Positions 60,590 through 64,000 of a DNA stretch of 64,000 nt are shown piece by piece; positions within the stretch are counted from its first letter, which is position 1; every line of letters begins with the position of its first letter. The notes below the pieces were generated by a model. It searched no databases. It was not told the DNA's origin and saw only the letters and a list, made by a program, of their open reading frames with translations. This DNA comes from Terebella lapidaria (lineage: Eukaryota > Annelida > Polychaeta > Terebellida > Terebellidae): assembly GCA_949152475.1 (NCBI GenBank), contig OX424563.1, positions 22,045,001 to 22,109,000 of the forward strand. Reading direction: 5' to 3'. The translations under genes and the position numbers were made by a program.

Positions 60590-61440
60590 CGTGTTTTGTG
60601 TGATCAAGTTCAAGTGAATGGATCCATGGCAGTAAAGAATGAAATTTCTAAAAGAACGAAATGATACACCCACCGTGTTACGTTTGCAATCCGTGTTTGG
60701 GTGCCCTCAACTCCGGCTCTGAACTGTGTATAGTCTTGATCAGTACACCCGTTTTGTGGACAGGTGCTTTCCAGAAAATTTATTTGGTACCTATTTTCCA
60801 CACCAGTTCCCGTAAATTAACATATATTATGCTACATTATGTTTAACAAAACCAGGGTTACAAAGGACTATATACTTGCGCAATATATTGATATATATAT
60901 ATTGATCCTATATTGAAGTTTTATCCTTACTTTTACTACATGTGATCCGATAGATGATCACGAAAGACATCGATGTTTTGTGAGTAGAACCGTCCTTAGC
61001 TAAACAGGTCAATGAATCGTCTCGTTGACACTCTCGACCAGCAGCTGCCAGGTCGAATAGAGCGGGTTGCTGAATTCAAGATTGAAACATGTTCAAACCT
61101 GAGATATTTCCTGGAAGCTCTTATGGTCCGTGCCGTGTTCAATTTTTATATCGATCCTGCGGGAAACCGGTTGCCCAACACTCTCCCCCTCCCCTCCACG
61201 CGTGCATGCATCACCGCATTTCACGCGCCCCTTGGACTCGTTCATTTTCTGGAAATGTACCGTTGCATTTTGGAAAATGGCATGATTTTTTTTTCAACGT
61301 TATACCTTGACGCAGTTCCATGGGGACTGAGTAATCATCAACATATTACATTAACTGTAGTTGGTGGCAATGATGCTCGATAACTTATAATATAATTATG
61401 AGGGGCTAGGATACATCTTCATCCACCACAACTGACTGCA
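60590..61440 (-). promoter_or_regulatory. Conserved upstream flank (family E) of the orphan first exon
   Basis: Homologous to the flanks at 41270 and 56245. The possible non-coding exon has a donor-like 'acg' then 'gtgggt' near 60675 on the minus strand. Confidence 0.4.
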
Positions 61441-61935
61441 GTAAATTGTACTAATCGATGACCAAACATATAGACTTGTCACTGTTTACGCGCGTCAGTA
61501 AGATAATTAATTATTCACATCTTCAACTAGCAATTACTGACTACTCCATATATTGGTGATTTCCGTGACCGCAATTATAACCGGACATTCGAGAGTATAC
61601 TGTCATGTGAACGAAGTACACTATTAAAATGGAACGCGTTATTTTTTCTCGAGCACCTACACCCGAGAATAACTCACAATAATGTTTCCTCAGCATTATA
61701 AGTATACTGTATGACGGCTTTTTATGCATAATAATTGAATAATTCCAATAACAGCGCGCACAATACACACAATTGCACACAATTTCGAATATATTTATTT
61801 CTAATATAATTCATCAGAACAAGTTGACAAATGGCACAAAGAAATCATGATTCTAAGAAAATACCCTTATCCAAATGAATAAAATAGGTTATTGATTCCT
61901 GATAGCGATATCAATGAGGCTGACTATACCGCATT

Positions 61936-61938
<3 letters not shown>

Positions 61939-62007
<69 letters not shown>
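61939..62007. repeat. (AT)n microsatellite
   Basis: Uninterrupted AT run of about 69 bp. Confidence 0.97.
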
Positions 62008-62009
<2 letters not shown>

Positions 62010-62489
62010 ACACTGGATGAATATAGCATGCCCAACAACCTCGTATCATAACCACTATATTTAGTGGTAGGTTATTGTTTTTCATTCAACTTGTCTTTCT
62101 TTCAGAACTGGCTCATCTCCGTTACATATTCATTTCTGTTCATTTTGACAATTACTTGTATGTGCAGTTCCTCTTTTGCACCAGTCTGTTTATAGTATAA
62201 CACTACTTGCTCGTATCATAAGCATTGATTAGTCGTAATAGACCGAGCCCCCTCCACCCCCCACCCCCCCCCCCCCCGTCCACGTTCTTTTTTTTGGCTT
62301 CAAGTATTTTCACATATATTTTTCCTGTGAGTGACGTTGAATAGATTTCATTCAGTTCGTATTTCGAAGCTTTATATCGTCTAGTATCATGAGAACAACA
62401 CGAATAAACACAAATATGTATTGCAATTTATTGATTTCAAATAGATGAACACATGTCCATGAAAATCTGTTTAATTAAGAAACTAGTTC

Positions 62490-62735
62490 TTCTCCCCGTA
62501 ATGGGGTAGCTGCTGATACCACGTGCTTTTGGGGCTCTGAAACAGTCTATTATGCATAAAAAGTCCAAAAACGTCATGTCCATTGTCTGCATTATGCAAA
62601 GACAAACTTGACAAAATTTTAATGCAACATTATTACGTTTTTGTACTATATGGCACAGTAGACTGTTTCTATGGTTTGTCTATACCCGAATTACATTGCT
62701 GCGATCCTGGTGGCAAACAGGAACCTCATTAAAAT
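62490..62735 (-). repeat. Dispersed repeat G, copy 2 (reverse)
   Basis: Inverted partner of 54430-54680, 8 kb away. Confidence 0.75.
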
Positions 62736-62799
62736 AACAGAAACATTTCCTCATGTCACAGCTCATACGCTGTCACATTAATGCCAGAATTCTGTTTTT

Positions 62800-64000
62800 A
62801 GGTTACCAAACCTATGGTCCGATAACCTATTGGCATGGTGTTGCGTCCGTCGTCCGTCGTCCGTCCGTCCGTCCGTCCTTCCGTCCGTCCGTCCGTCCGT
62901 CGTCCGTTCACATTTTTATCTTTAAAAACGGACATTTTTTATCCGTTCACATTTTTAAATTTTGCACAAAAATACCTAAAAATATTTCAAGGAAAGGTTT
63001 TTTTTTGTTTTTCGATTTTCGCATTTTTTTCAAAATGGCGGCCGTTTTCGACGAAAAATGCCTGATTTTGGACTTTGGCGGCCATTTTCTCAAAAACTGT
63101 TCAGTAACTTTTTTTCTTTTTGATACACAACACTCCTCATATGTACTCCTGTGATGTGTATAAGTTTCGTTGCGCTTGAATCGCTCGAAGTGGGCCATTT
63201 TGGGCCAAACTTGGCCCAAATGGGACTTTCCCATGTTAAATTTTCCTATGCTTTATAATGGGACACATTATGCCTTATATCTCACTTAATATTGAGATTA
63301 GAGAGTAGGAATCAATTGTGGACATATAGGAAATGATATATGCTGAATATTCTCGTGACCTTGAGTTTGACCTCTGACCTCAGTTTCAAGGTCAAAGAAC
63401 AAAATGGCTGATATCTCGCTTATTATCGACTTTACAGCTTAGAAATCAATTGTGGACATATAAGAAATGATATATACCAAATATTCTGATGACCTTGAAT
63501 TTGACCTTTGACCTCATTTTTAAGGTCACAGGACAAAATAGCTAATATCTCACTTCTTATCGACTTTACAGCTTAGGAATCAATTATGAACATATAGGAA
63601 ATGATATATGTAGATTATTGTCATGACCTTGAATTTGACCTTCGACCTCATTTTCAAGGTCACGGGACAAAATGGCTAATATCTCACTTATTATCTATTT
63701 TACAGCTTAGTGATCAATTGTGGACATGTAGGAAATGATATATGCTGAATATTCTGATGACCTCAAATTTGACCTTTGACCTTATTTTCAAGGTCATAGC
63801 ACAAAATTGCTAATATCTCTCTTATTATCGACTTTACGGGTTAGGAATCAATTGTGAACATATAGGAAATGATATATGCTGAATATTCTCGTGACCTTGA
63901 ATTTGACCTTTGACCTCATTTCCAAGGTCACATGACAAAATTGCTAATATCTCGCTTATTATCGACTTTACGGCTTAGGAATCAATTGTGAACATATAGG
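62800..64000 (+). mobile_element. Satellite-bearing TIR element, family A copy 6 (runs off the window)
   Basis: Starts AGGTTACC, then a CGTCCGTCCGTCC run, the ATGGCGGCC segment, and at least five satellite units whose 'aaatgatata' starts fall at 63331, 63465, 63599, 63733 and 63867, exactly 134 bp apart. Open frames rich in Pro-Ser-Val-Arg come from the CGTCC repeat. The right end is beyond 64000. Confidence 0.85.

Noticed and set aside
62753-63154. 133-codon ORF rich in Val-Arg-Pro-Ser
   Set aside because: It reads through the CGTCC repeat and conserved non-coding part of family A; equivalent frames differ in other copies.

Overview
The window is animal nuclear DNA: intron-containing genes with GT/AG boundaries, a non-LTR retrotransposon, TIR transposons, satellites and microsatellites. 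Base composition is AT-rich. The mix (Gα, carbohydrate sulfotransferase, secreted PI-PLC-like enzyme, quiver/sleepless-like Ly6 proteins, a 2A-bearing LINE, PIF and Transib-like elements) fits a marine invertebrate such as a lancelet, hemichordate, echinoderm or lophotrochozoan. The sequence alone does not settle which.

Layout. 1-4.9 kb: repeats, including a duplicated block and a diverged pair of exon-like ORFs. 4.9-7.8 kb (+): seven coding exons of a divergent heterotrimeric G-protein α subunit. 8.9-11.0 kb (-): a complete four-exon Golgi-type carbohydrate sulfotransferase. 12.3-14.7 kb (+): a three-exon secreted PI-PLC X-domain protein, with a ~93-bp minisatellite upstream. 15.3-16.1 and 19.4-20.0 kb (-): two two-exon quiver/Ly6-type genes. 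21.4-24.8 kb: a Transib/RAG-superfamily-like non-autonomous element. 25.5-27.3 kb: remnant of a deleted quiver-like copy carrying a second CACTGTG-ended transposon. 28.6-37.1 kb: inverted-repeat-ended PIF/Harbinger-like remnant with a MADF exon, enclosing a nearly complete LINE (30.5-36.4 kb). 39.4-41.1, 48.3-56.1 and 60.1-60.3 kb (-): a tandem array of quiver-like first and second exons with very large introns full of repeats. 43.3-47.0 kb: a recent 1,837-bp tandem duplication. 50-54 kb: tRNA-type SINE head, PIF-type MITE, Penelope-like fossil pieces, a near-perfect hairpin and a minisatellite. 62.8 kb to the end: a TIR element with a 134-bp satellite core.

The most striking finding is the LINE. 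Its ORF1 protein has the usual coiled coil and RRM-like core, then a C-terminal domain that matches the IMPACT/UPF0029 family closely. In the host, IMPACT blocks activation of the translation-control kinase GCN2. ORF2 starts with a hydrophobic leader followed by a 2A-like peptide (DVHTNPGP), so this element may carry two separate translation-related devices.

A second theme is the quiver-like array. It has three first exons but only two intact second exons, all in the same phase, so either alternative promoters or partial gene loss is involved. A third is a repeat family whose satellite unit holds several nuclear-receptor half-sites and has been copied into the introns of this array.
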